Assembly (NCBI GenBank): GCA_022478985.1
Contig: JAKSZP010012128.1
Location: forward strand, 1-64,000
DNA from: Massospora cicadina
Lineage: Eukaryota > Entomophthoromycota > Entomophthoromycetes > Entomophthorales > Entomophthoraceae
DNA: 64,000 bases
Direction: 5' to 3'
A program made the position numbers and the translations under genes. The notes under the pieces were generated by a model, which worked only from the letters and a program-made list of their open reading frames with translations, was not told where the DNA came from and did not search any database. This document shows positions 32,680 to 43,799 of this stretch, piece by piece (positions within the stretch are counted from its first letter, which is position 1; each line of letters starts with the position of its first letter).

Positions 32680-35600
32680 CTTACCCTCAAGATTTAATCT
32701 CTGAGGAGGGTGAATCTTCAGAAACCTAGGATGAACATAATTTACAAGGATACCAGTATAATTTTTGAACAATCAATTACTCAAGCCCTCTCCAGAAATT
32801 GACTCAAGAAGGACCCAACCAATTAGTTTCTAATTTCTCCATTCACTCATCAGGCTAAAGAATGATAGTGCATAACGTAGTCTCCAATGTGGTACTTAGA
32901 TAAAATGAGCTTATGTTGATTACTCCACATGGTCTCTTTTTTGATAGTTACTTCAATTGACTCCATTGCTAAGCCTGAAGGCAAATAATCTTATCAGCCA
33001 AATTTTGCATAATTAAATTAATTTTTTTGGAATAGTCTCATCAAGTATCACCTGGACACTCGAGGGAACAGAGGGATCTCATCTATAGATACACTTAAAA
33101 GGCGACATCTTACTACAATGGTAGCTAATGCATTAAGTGAACAAAGCACTAAGCAAATAAAAGTTCCACCAAGATGAGTCAAAAGAAGCCAATTTCCTCA
33201 AAATGGAGACTAAGGTTCCATTGACCCGCTCAATAGCCCCATTAGTAGATGGGTGATAGGGAACAACAAAATATTGTGCAGTATTAAATAATTTGTGTAG
33301 TTCCTGTAAAAGTTAAGAGGTGAAATTGGTCCCTTTATTTGACATAAGGACCTTGGGACACCCATGCTGCGTGTTGATTTGCCAGTAAAAGAGCAATGCA
33401 GTAGCCTAAGCAGAGTAATAGAAATGAATAAGGCCTTGACCTATTTAGTTAAATGGTCAACAGCCATAATAATGTTCTGATGTCAATGCAACCCTCAAGG
33501 AAAAGGACCAACAACTTGTACACTCAAAACTTTGAAAGCCTTGGTCAGTAGAATCACTTAATGTTGATGAATGGGATTAGAGTATCCTTGGCTTTTACAT
33601 ATAAGGCATGCTTTAAGAGCATCCTTGATGGAAGCGGTCATATTATTCCAATAATATTTGGATTACAACCACCATTATGAGTCTTCTTTAGGACACTGTG
33701 TCCACTTGACCATGTCCTTCTATAATAGAATTAAACCATGAGTTTGGATGTAAAAAGGGCAACCATAAAGAGTTAAAGTTCTTATACAAAGATCCCTCTT
33801 GGGTCATAGTGTCCTGGGTAATGGCCTTAAGATAGGCTTGATCCCCTTTAGATTCTTTATCCCAAGCTCAGGCAGTCCAATAAGGTCATATAATCGCTCC
33901 TCCTTCTAGGTAACCAAAATTAACACAAGCATCTGGGACATGCCATCAGCATTCGATGCTTGGCACCTGTGTGATGAAGATTCAAATAATAATAAATTCT
34001 TTAATCGTAGGGGCCCAATGATCCAACTACCCATCTGGATCTTTCATATTTTGTAACAATCTTAGAGAAGAATATTTGGTAACAACAGAGAAGTGGTTGC
34101 CATATAATTAAGGTCAGAAGTGTTTAATTGCCATGACTACAGCGAGGAACTCTCGTTTGGTCACACTATAGTTCCGCTTGGCCTTGGATAGGGTCTTGCT
34201 GTAGTAGTCACTGTTTGGTTAACTTGATCCTCGTCATACTGAGACAAGATGGCTTCAATGGCAACATTACTTGCATCAGTGTGCATAATAAAAAGCTTGT
34301 CAAAGCGATGATGGATCAAAACAGGAGCTTTGGTTAGTACGATTTTAAACGAATTAAAGGATAGCTTTTGAGCAGATCCCCACTCAAATGGTATCCCTTT
34401 TTGTAACAGATAGAATAAAGGTTCATCCAAATTGGCAAACTTAGGAAAAATTCGCTGATATTACCCAACCATCCCTAAGAAGACCTGTATGTCATGCAGT
34501 GAGGTCAGATGAGACATTTGGCTAATGAACTTATTTTTGCCTAGTAGGGGTTAAACCCCCTTGTCTGAAACTTTGTGCCCTAAAAACTCCATTTCACTAT
34601 GAAAGAAGGAGCATTTGGAAGGTTTGAGCTCTAACAATGAATTCTGAATTCATCTAAAAACTTCACACAAATGATCCAAATGTTCAGTAAAAGTATTCAA
34701 AAACACGGTAATGTCATCCAAATACACAAAACGCAGATCAGTTTTAAGTCTTGAAGCATTCCATCCATGGCCCTCTGAAAAGTGGCCGGAGGATTGCTAA
34801 ACCCTTGTGGCATACAGGTCAGTTCATACAAGCCCTCGATGGAAATTAAAGCACATTTGGCCCAATATTTGGGGCTAACTTGATCTTTCAATAAACACTG
34901 TCTAAATCCATAGCAGAAAAATATGTGGAGCCAACCAGCAAATGGATGGAATCATTGATCATTGTTAGAGATAGCTGTATCAATAAGTTATTGCATTTAA
35001 TCTACAATAATCCATAACACCCGGTGAGAGACATCTTTCTTCTTCACCAATAATAACGGAGAGGCTCAGGGACAATTGGAGGGTTTCAATAATTCAGCTT
35101 CCAATAATTGATTCAATTCCTTGGTAACCTGCGCCTCCTCAAACTTTGACTTTCAATAAGGCCTAGATCAAATAGGAGGATGCTCCCCAGTTTCAATGGT
35201 ATGCGTCACTTCCTCCATTTTTCCAAAATTGTAAGATTATTTTATTAAAATATTGGAGTATTCCTTGAGTAATTGATGCACTAGTTTTTCTCTGGTCAGT
35301 AGAAGCTGGTTCACAAACACAGGACCTACAGTAATGATGTCCTGATGAAATTACATCCCAAAATTTTTGTAAACTCCCAAAAGTCTTAATATCATAAATC
35401 AGTGAAAAAGGTATAAATTTAACATAGACTATTGAAGTCTTCCAGTCTACCATTTTCAGCTCATTGGTAAGATTCGTCAGCAAGACATGTAACTTCACAG
35501 AATAATCAAAATCTAACACCACTGGACAAGGCAAAATCTCATTAACAAAAGGGTTGGTAACGCCCTGGATCTGTACTAAATAACCCTGGAGGATAGCGAA

Positions 35601-36230
35601 GTGTAAAAAGGTATCAACAATAATGTGCGATTTGGAGATAATAACATTATCAAGAGAAAACGGGCATACTTTCTTTGACTTCAGCTGTTTTGTGGGGTAT
35701 TTTTACTCAAGGTCCTTCAACATGATACTGGATAAAATAAGACCTTTTCATCCCCTCCAACAATCAAAAACGATGTTTAGTATGTTAAATAAGGGCACTC
35801 TCTGCAAAAGTAACGGAACTCAGTACCCCAAAAGGGATAAAGAAGAGTTGAGGTAGATAAGAATTATGTCAAATTCTTGAAAAAATTGGTCCCCAAAAGA
35901 AGATCATAACAAAAATAATCTAAAACGATTGCAGGTACCATAAAAGTTGACTTCTCAATCATTAAGGGAAGTGATGAAAAAGCTCCAAATGACTGTGTAC
36001 TTTGGGGCCTAGCAGTCCCATACTCCTCAAAATAAGAAATGTCAGGCGTAAGTTTGATCCGCTTGGTCAGCTTAGAAGAGACTACATTAATGAGAGAGCC
36101 AGTATCATTCATGGCCTTATCAGGGACTTGGTTTACTGTAAGATCAATGTGAGTAATCATACTTCCAATTTGGGGGTTAGCGTCAACAAAAATGGAAAGG
36201 CATAAGAAGTAGAGGATTCATCTTTACTAT
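32680..36230 (-). pseudogene. Ty3-D pol (protease-RT-RNase H-integrase)
   Basis: Protease at 36160-35870 with AMNDTGSLINVVSSKLTKRI (DTG kept, codons about 36095-36106) and DLLLGTNFF. RT at about 35160-34680 includes YELTCMPQGFSNPPATFQRAMD and intact FVYLDDITVF (34713-34724), out of frame with its neighbours. RNase H at 34430-34160 (MHTDASNVAIEAILSQ). The integrase region at about 33750-33100 is heavily broken but recognisable on the minus strand. No chromodomain was seen. Numerous stops, so inactive. Confidence 0.82.
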
Positions 36231-38395
36231 ACTTGGCAGAAATATGGTCACCCTGGTTTATACCCAAATCGTTATTAAGGTGATAGATTATATTGGATTT
36301 GTCCTCCTTTTTCTTCTCATTCGGTTTCTTAAACACCAGTCTTCAGTATGCAAATAGCAATGACAATAGGTACATTGAATAGCCTAATAGTTTTCAGGTA
36401 CAGCCTATACTTTAGGGCAGCTCAACTTTGGAGAATCAGAGATGTGAGGTTTTTCAGTGAATTGAGGAGGCAATTTTAACAAGGCCTCCTTAATGTCCAA
36501 GATGCTTTAGAAACTCTTCTTCACACTAATAAGGAAGACTTGCAACTGAATTCAGGAGAAGAAGACTGACATAACAGTGGTAATAGAATTGTCAAGATTT
36601 AACCAACCGCAGGCCACCAAAGTCTGCGCCTCCTAATAGAACCAGCTAATGAAATCATGAATGGATTCATTCTGAAGGCTGTACTCCCATAAACAACTGC
36701 TTATGCGAGGATAGGGTCTGCTCACTCCTGAATTCTTTTAATAGAGCCTCTTCAACTTGAAACCAGGTAGTGCAAGTCATCAGGTGAGGAACCATAATAT
36801 CCTGTGTCAACCAGGTAAGATAATTGGGCAAGTAATTCATTTTTGAAAGACTTTTGCCTCCCCAGAGATTTCTCATATAGGCTAAAGGAAAGAAGTAATT
36901 CTCCCCTCCCAGGAGAATGCTTGTCCTTAAAAATTGGCTTAAAGTTCATAGGGGCATTTGCCATCAAGACATGAACCCCAGGTTTGTTCAATTGGGTAAA
37001 GACATATGAGGTTAAGTCAGAATCTTGAGAAGAATATGGCAGGTGCATATTGGCCAACTCAGTGCGAATATCATTAATCTGAAGGTTTAACTCCAAATGA
37101 TCCACCTTGGCATCTACCTTTCAGGTTAATTCCAGAATTTGTTCTTGCTGCGCCTGGAATTTAAGCTCCAAAGAATCGACCTAAGTTTGAAGCAGATTCC
37201 CCTTAGATTAGCATGCTTGTAGCAAAGCTTCAGTATCCTTAGCCTAATTGCCTAGGTTATTCAGCTCATCATCTAAGGATTGAGGCACCAAGAGGGGTCA
37301 ATAGGAGCTCCATCAAGTGTTAAGTTACAAGCTTAGTCACTTTGTAAAATTGTCCTTACAACTATTCAATCACCTCTGAGAGAGAACTACGACTAGAATC
37401 AGACAAACTACCAGAGCCTCAGGCCCAGAAAATTGAGGGGTCCTAAAGGCCCAGGAGGTCCCTGAGGCCCAACAGCACCCATGAGTCCTGGAGATCTGTG
37501 CAGTTCTACTGGACCAGGAGGTCCATCTGGCCTGGGTACAACTACTCCAGACAAACCCGTGGGTCCTCTAAGTCCCATAGGCCCGCTGGGCCCAACAGGT
37601 CCAGGGGGACTCACTGGTCCATGAGTACCTAGTACCCCAGAAGGGCTCATAACTTGGTGGTTCCCTTCATATTGCGGACTCGAGTTTGAATGTCAAAGAA
37701 TAATTGCTCCAGTTGGATAAGGCGGTATCTGGTTTCCCCCCACCACCTAACTTTGGCTTGAAAAACATTTAAGACAAAAGCTATACTCAACTTGAATTTT
37801 CTGGATGCGTTCCACTAAACGGTAGCCAATGAATCTAGATACTCCATGGTCCAGTTGACTGATTTGCTGCTGAACATCATTAATGAGATTGCAATTACTA
37901 ATAATGGCTTCACGACTATCCTGACTGAACTCATAAGTGGAGTAGAAAAATTTGGAAACAAAATTGTTCAAAGATTACAGTCCTTTTAAAAGATTGAATA
38001 TCCCTTGATGTGGATTCCCACTACATGCAACAAGTGGTACAACGCGGGATGCATGAACTGCCATAAATAAGGTCTAGTACTAACCCCAGGAAATTGAGAA
38101 GTTTGATATAAGTCCCTCATGCTAGAGGGCACTGCACTAGCCTAAGACTAAGTAGAACAAACTCAGGGAAAAAGGACCCCATTGAATAATTTCTGGATAG
38201 TGTCTTTTAAGGTTTCAGGCTGCGCCTGAAAAATTGTAAATTATAAATTTAAGTTGGGTCCGTTAAGTTCTAGATTGGCACGAATTTAAACGTAGATGAC
38301 GCCCTGAGAATTTCGGTCCTAGTGGAGTGAAACCAGTGCAAAATACTGCCCTGATCGTGGTCTTGAGAATCTTTAGGCGAAAAAAGAGAATCCAT
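36231..38395 (-). pseudogene. Ty3-D gag with collagen-like region and CCHC knuckle
   Basis: Starts at ATG 38395 (MDSLFSPKDSQDHDQG), about 65 nt inside the LTR. After an N-terminal helical part (37970-37750) comes a Gly-X-Y region at 37650-37408, about 20 triplets with one break (GPVGPSGPMGLRGPTGLSG, then GAVGPQGPPGPLGP). Next is a capsid segment at 37105-36670 (WFQVEEALLKEFRSEQTLSS), and then a knuckle C-X2-C-X4-H-X4-C (CTYCHCYLHTEDWC) near 36340-36385. Collagen-like triplets are not a usual part of Ty3 gag. The homologous position in Ty3-E has the same kind of repeat. Confidence 0.82.
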
Positions 38396-38459
38396 TGTAG
38401 TGATTGACGTTTTCACTGGTGCACAACTCAGAGTGGCCTCCTATAGTGAGCAACACTTT

Positions 38460-38808
38460 TGAAGTTTTTATTACACTTCAAAAATGGCAGGTCTTTTCTC
38501 AAAGTTACTTTAGTGGACTCTCCAAAAATAGAAAAGTTGTAACTGTATAAGAGTAATTATTAACACGCAAAAAGACTTAATTTATATTATTATAAAGACT
38601 TAAAAAATATAGGTTTTTTGAGTCTCGCCTTCAATCTGATATTTTCATTCTCTGAGAGATCAAATCTTCTGAGATTACTTGTTTGGGATACGCGTGATTA
38701 TTTCTAGACTTAATGGAATTGAATTCACTTACCTCCACCTCAGCAACCAGTGGAGGTATATTTTGGGTTTCAGATTCAGGGACAAAAGAAGTTGGCAAAA
38801 TCCCAACA
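38460..38808 (-). repeat. 5' LTR of Ty3-D
   Basis: 349 bp, TGAAGTTTTTATTACAC to …AAATCCCAACA. The PBS side reads TGTTGCTCACTATAGG on the minus strand (about 38440-38455), a variant of the shared TGGTGCTCACTAC motif. Confidence 0.8.
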
Positions 38809-39445
38809 CCAAGGATGAGTTAAACTAATATCCAGAGTTTGATTATGATTTATTAAAAGAAACAATTACAAGCAGAAATTGCTGGGGATTTGTTGGAATG
38901 CCAGTTAGAAATGGTGATGATTGTTAATAGGCAGGCAGCGGATTTCTAGAAAAACGCCTAAAGTATAGGTGTTTATATTTCTTTTTAACAACAGCTCTCT
39001 CTTGCGCCCATCTTTCTTAGTTGTTAGTAGTTAGATCGCTAGATTGGCAGAGGTGGGACTGGAGATCCCCAAGGTAGGTGCTGGGTGAGTGCATCTTAAG
39101 TGGTTGGCGCTACCAGCTCCCATACCTATAAGCTACAAGGAAGCATATTTGGGACTCAGATAATTGGCCACCACAATGAGGGACTGAGGGACATTAGCCA
39201 TGAGGGTGAGGTAACGAGGGGGTTGGGCCACCCCAGGAAGGGGGCTGAGGACCTGCACTGTACGCCTAAGGGGTGTCAATTTGCCAAGGTGAAGTTATTG
39301 GTCTACTGAGTTGGGGAGATGCACCGCGGACTTAAAGTGATAAAAGCGCACCATTAAAGGAGAAACAACAAGGGCCAGCAGTCCTCATACTAATGGCCTG
39401 GCACACTAGCAGGGCCCTGATGTAGGAGATGCAAAATACTTGAGA
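38809..39445 (+). repeat. TRIM-T LTR T3, segment 4
   Basis: From CCAAGGATGAGTTAAACTAATATCC (T2 homologue 12665) to …ATACTTGAGA. It includes the conserved AGCTCCCATACCTATAAGCT block (39113). With segments 1-3 the LTR totals about 1306 bp. The array TSD copy TTCCA follows (39446-39450). Confidence 0.8.
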
Positions 39446-39450
39446 TTCCA

Positions 39451-41043
39451 CATAGCACTATATTTTTGTGGTAGTACAATCTAAATTAGAACCTCTTAAA
39501 GCAGGTAAGAGTTGGTGGTTTGCATTTCTGACTTGTTTTCTATTATAACCATCTTGGTCAGATTCATCATCACATCATATTGAAGTTGGATAATTTTTGC
39601 TCTATTATTTAAAACACTTTTAAGCTCTTTGTTGGTATCACTGGTAACTTCACGGGCAACAGAGCCAGGATGTCAGGTTTTCTTTCATATAAACCTTATT
39701 TGGAGACATTTTGATGATATGATGATAGCTTATCCAGTAAGCCATAAATTCACTCAGGAGGTATTGATACTGGTGTAAAGAATTGGAAGAAGACATTTTT
39801 AGTAGAATTGAAAATAGAGTCCATTTCTCTAATTCTACATTTCTATCTGTTAATGGGTTGTAGTGCGCTAAGAAGAGTTGTTGTGTTCGCGTGCTTATTG
39901 CTAAAATTTTTAAAACTCTTGAAGTAAAATTTATCCCATTAGCGCATAGCAATACCTGAGGACAATACTGCCACTATATATAATGATATAGAAATTTGAC
40001 GTTGGCCTTGGCGATTTGCATGGTAATGGCAACTGCTTTGACCCATTTTGTAAGGTTATTGATTCCTGCAAGGATATCAATTTCCTGCTGTTGATTCAGG
40101 AAGATGACCTAAAACATCTAAACTAATGGTATAGAACAGCTGTTGAGGGGCCATCAACGGATACTTGTTAAACTAAATGGCTTCTGCTTTTACAAGTTGT
40201 GTAGGCATCTAAAAACTTACAATACAGAGTCCAGCATTACTTCCCAATAGTATGGATTCTTGATCCATTTGAAGTTTTCTAGATCCTCTATGTCCTAAGG
40301 TATCGTATGCTTCCATTATAACTGGGTTTCATTCTGAAGGCTGTAAGTAAGGTAACCAGACAGTTCTGATTTTCTTTTATAATAACCTGTCAGGAACCCT
40401 TGTGTTTTCTTAGTGTCGCTTCAGCATCTTCTGAACTGAATCATCTTCATTCTCCCAAGAATATGGCTTCATGAGTAGGTCATGCAACCGTTCAGCTTCG
40501 TTGTTGTTCAAATGGAGTAGGGGCAACCTAGTCAGACCATCCAAATTCATTTTTTGTGTCCCTGCTTAATGGATAATATTATTGTCATAGTACTGAAGTT
40601 TAGAACCCATTGGTATAGCCTTCTAGTAAAATCTTTCATGTTCTCTAACCACTTTAAGGAAGCGTGGTCCATACCCACTGTGAAATTTGTATTGTAAAGG
40701 AGAGGCTGAAAGTGTTTCACCATAGTTAGAACTGCTAGGCATTCTTTCTATGTGACACTGTAATTACGCTCAGCCTATGGAAGCGTCTTGGTTTGATAGG
40801 ACACTGGATGGTCGATGCCTTCATCATAAAATTTTGCAAAAATGGCTCCTAAAGCTAGATTGAAGGCACATGCAAAGTGATGAAGGGCTTCCTATAGTCC
40901 AGATGTTGCAAATTTTTCTTCTTAATAAATCCTTCATAGTCTCTGTTGGCGTTCATACTAAAAAAATCCCAAATTTCTCAGTATCAGGCTGATAAACTGT
41001 TTGACCATCCTCCTCCATAATTGAGCTTCCAGAATCATAGAAT
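39451..41043 (-). pseudogene. Ty3-A pol: RNase H and integrase
   Basis: Reading leftward: RNase H, about 40880-40600 (FNLALGAIFAKFYDEGIDHP, AERNYSVT, DHASLKWLENMKD), then a linker (NNEAERLHDLLMKPYSWENEDD) matching Ty3-C. The integrase zinc region and core at about 40300-39650 carry ISLDVLGHLP, but the second catalytic Asp of the DNG motif is Ala (CANGINF) and the Glu region is scrambled. The end at 39451 reads …YSAMW and joins the GPF fragment at 10464 across TRIM-T. It is cut on the right by Ty3-E. Confidence 0.85.
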
Positions 41044-41643
41044 TGTCATCAAGTGAGCCTCTGCCCAAAAATGGTCAAGTATTAATGAAAGATATCCAGG
41101 TTCATCACTGGATGAGACTCCATCTAAAACCCAGAGGCTGCCATCTAGACACCCTCACACATTGAAAGGACAACAATCTCAAGCTGACAAAAGAAAGTGG
41201 CTGCAGCTTGACCCCATACTAGATGATAAGTGAAGATCCAGAACAGAGTAATCAAGAGCCCTATCTGCCACAGGACACCTAGCCGCCATATAAGTATCAA
41301 AAGCTTTAACAAGCAAAGATTAATATATATTTTTTAAGCATATTTTTCTTTAATTTTATTTATTCAAATAGGTACAATAACTTGTATTATAATCCAGGGT
41401 AGTGCATATAATATGTACCCTGAAGAAGAGAAAGTGCTACACCATTGCTTCTCCAGCCATTTTAATTAGTAAAGACATTTTGAAGACAACCCATGACTTC
41501 TGTTCCCTACTGTTCTAAGCACCCTACATTTTTATATTTAGTTTTTACTTAGTGAAAACCAAAACTTTGTGCTCAATATAGAGTTACTGAGCTGTAAATA
41601 TCGAAAACGTGGACCACAAACATGAAAGATAACGCTAATAACA
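41044..41643 (+). repeat. 5' LTR of Ty3-E
   Basis: From TGTCATCAAGTGAGCC to …GCTAATAACA. It aligns with 47376 onward (CCCAGAGGCTGCCATCTAGAC, AGTGGCTGCAGCT, GTGCATATAATATG, CATGACTTCTGTTCCCTACTG). The right boundary is taken from the AACA ends and is less certain. Confidence 0.7.
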
Positions 41644-41799
41644 GATCCCCTCCCTCCATCGAGGAGGGGAGCATCACCCAAAAAGATAGTACTTCACAAT
41701 ATGAGGTATAACTAATTCAAACTGAGAGCCTGGAATTTCAGGTTATCTTTGAGTTCTACTTTCTCATGACAAACCCAACCAGTTCTATCTCCAAACTGA

Positions 41800-43740
41800 C
41801 AACCTGGATGACACCATTCAGTAGTTTCTAGATGGTATCTAATCTGCTAAGACCTAGGCCAGTCATTTGCGAGCTTCTGTTGTCCCCTCCTACATGTGGT
41901 GACTTTATGGCTCTGCTGCCTTAGCCAGAAATGAATTGGTTTGCAGAGAAGACCCTACCCGCGTCAAATTGTACATCCAGCACTCCATAATATTATACAA
42001 ATGGTGGGGTCACATCATTAGAAAATGCTGTCAGTTGGAATAATGCATGGCCTTAACTCCCACCTGGTTGAATTTATGAAGCCAACTCTCCTTATGTTTA
42101 AGACAATCAGGAAGCTCTTAGGATAAACATCACCTCATCGTTGTTGCTCAAAGTCAAATCTCCCTGTTGATCTCTGGGATTGCCGGATATATAGATACTC
42201 ACCTTATCAGAAACTACAAGGTGTGGTCTCTGAACTATGCAAGTACGTCCAAAATGCCACATCTGAGGCTGCCATCCAAACCCAAACTTTGAAATCCACT
42301 TTTATGCAACAATTTGAACTATATAGATGACCTGTATGATCAACTTCTGCGCTAAAATGACATTGTAACTGAAGGTTATGAAGGGCAATGGGAGCCTATA
42401 GGCCTCAAAGGCCCCAAAGGTCCTGGAGGTCCTGAGAGGGCTGAGGGACAACCAGGTTCTAGAGGCCCCCCTGGACCCCTGGCCCTTGGGTCAAAAATTA
42501 CCATGGCTAGATGGCTCCAAGGACCCCATGAATCGCGAGATGCTCAAAAATTGGAAGACCTCTATAAACAGATTGAAATTATCCCTCAAGGGTGTGGAGT
42601 TCGCCCTGATGGGAGCCCAATCAATCCTGCCATCACACTAGTTCATTAGACTTTAAAATGGAGAATATAAAGGAGTACTTTAAATTTATCAATAAAAGGT
42701 TTGATGAGATGAAGCAGAGGTATGCAAACTTGGAAACTTGAATCAGTTTCTGCGAGTCCAAAAAAAATAAAACTGAAACCCAAATTGATCAAAAGGCTGA
42801 CGCCAGAGCTCTCAATCAAAGCTGGGATGAATTGCAGGACGACTTGGAAAAGATACGAAGAAAAATGGACCAGAAGGGTCCCCACTCATATGCCAAGTCA
42901 GTGTCTAATAAGCCTAGCCAGATTATTAAAGCTGGCATCCATGCTATATCCACACTAGTAGGATTAGCTTTTAAGCCTAGCCTCAAGAAACAAAATTTTT
43001 TCAGGCCAAGATTTCATTACATCATATTTAAGCGCTTTTGAGAGCCTAAGGAAGAAGCCACCAATCGTCAAAAGGTCAATCATTTCCATTCCTTCCTGTC
43101 TAGGGAGCTCATGAAATTATGACCCCCCTGTATGTGAATTTCAGACCTGATCCCAGGTCAAGAAAGCTCTCTTACAGAAATTTGACTCTAATCATACTCT
43201 TTTATAACAAAAACAAGCCATCGTGGCCATTCACTCCAACAAGTGGAGAAATTCCTTAATAGCCCATGTTGGATTTATGCTAGCACATAACTGCTAATTA
43301 CTTCTAATCAAATCTCTTTAGATAACACTATTACCATCACCCTTCCACGCTCGAATCTTGGCCCAATGTTAAGCTTCAAATGATAGGACTTAAAAGAACC
43401 TTTACCAGATTTTGTGACATTAAAGAGGCCTCAAAGAGATCTCCACAGCCACTTTGAACTACTTCTCTATAGTTTAAGCCCCTTCTATACCTAGGGTGCG
43501 TGCGCTAAAGGCCAAGGAGAAAGGTGTAAACATTTTTTTACTGCAAGTGCCACTTAAACACCAAAGAGGAGTGCTATAAATTTCAGGAATAAGAGGGGAA
43601 AGTTAACTGTTGGGATAAGATAGGTCAGCATGAAGACAGAGGTTCTTTGTGCTGACATTCCCCCTGTCATGCCTCTATTGGAGCCTAAAAACCCTACAGA
43701 GATCACCATTGGAGAGCTCCTGGAACCATGAGTTTGAAAA
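41800..43740 (+). pseudogene. Ty3-E gag with collagen-like segment
   Basis: Heavily broken frames. Near 42390-42490 the frame reads EGYEGQWEPIGLKGPKGPGG and then GQPGSRGPPGPL: about nine Gly-X-Y triplets at the same place as in Ty3-D, where …YEGNHQVMSPSG leads into its triplets. Downstream, QVKKALLQKFDSNHTLL (about 43150-43200) matches the Ty3-D capsid motif. A Cys/His cluster CKCHLNTKEEC at about 43545-43577 is a degenerate zinc knuckle. Confidence 0.7.
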
Positions 43741-43799
43741 TTCTGATAATAAAATTACTTGATACTTCTTATTCTATGATGAATCACCAATGTTTCTCA

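Larger units (their letters stand above)
32334..38808 (-). mobile_element. Ty3-D, Ty3/gypsy element with collagen-like gag
   Basis: A 6.5-kb minus-strand element with short LTRs of 346 bp (32334-32679) and 349 bp (38460-38808). It has gag, protease, RT, RNase H and integrase in Ty3 order. It interrupts TRIM T3 between …TTGATGC and CCAAGGATGAG; in T2 these are contiguous (AATGCCAAGGATGAG). The TSD is too degraded to name. It belongs to a different lineage from Ty3-A/B/C and is grouped with Ty3-E by gag. Confidence 0.85.
10465..39445 (+). mobile_element. TRIM-T: tandem non-coding LTR retroelement (LTR-int-LTR-int-LTR)
   Basis: Three LTRs (T1 10465-11750; T2 12012-19849; T3 20109-39445) separated by two internal regions of about 260 bp. 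After removing inserts the LTRs are about 1286, 1295 and 1306 bp. Each internal region starts with a Ty3-type PBS (TTGGTGCTCACTAC or a variant) and ends in a polypurine tract (TTAGGGGGAAA, TTAAGGGGGAA). No gag or pol is present, so the element is non-autonomous. The whole array is flanked by ATCCA (10460-10464) and TTCCA (39446-39450), a one-mismatch 5-bp TSD. The inserts are Ty3-B in T2, and Ty3-C, LINE-1 and Ty3-D in T3. Confidence 0.85.

Noticed and set aside
32326..38813. Exact 5-bp TSD for Ty3-D (CAGAG versus CCAAG)
   Set aside because: Only three of five positions agree and the LTR start is mutated, so I do not claim it.
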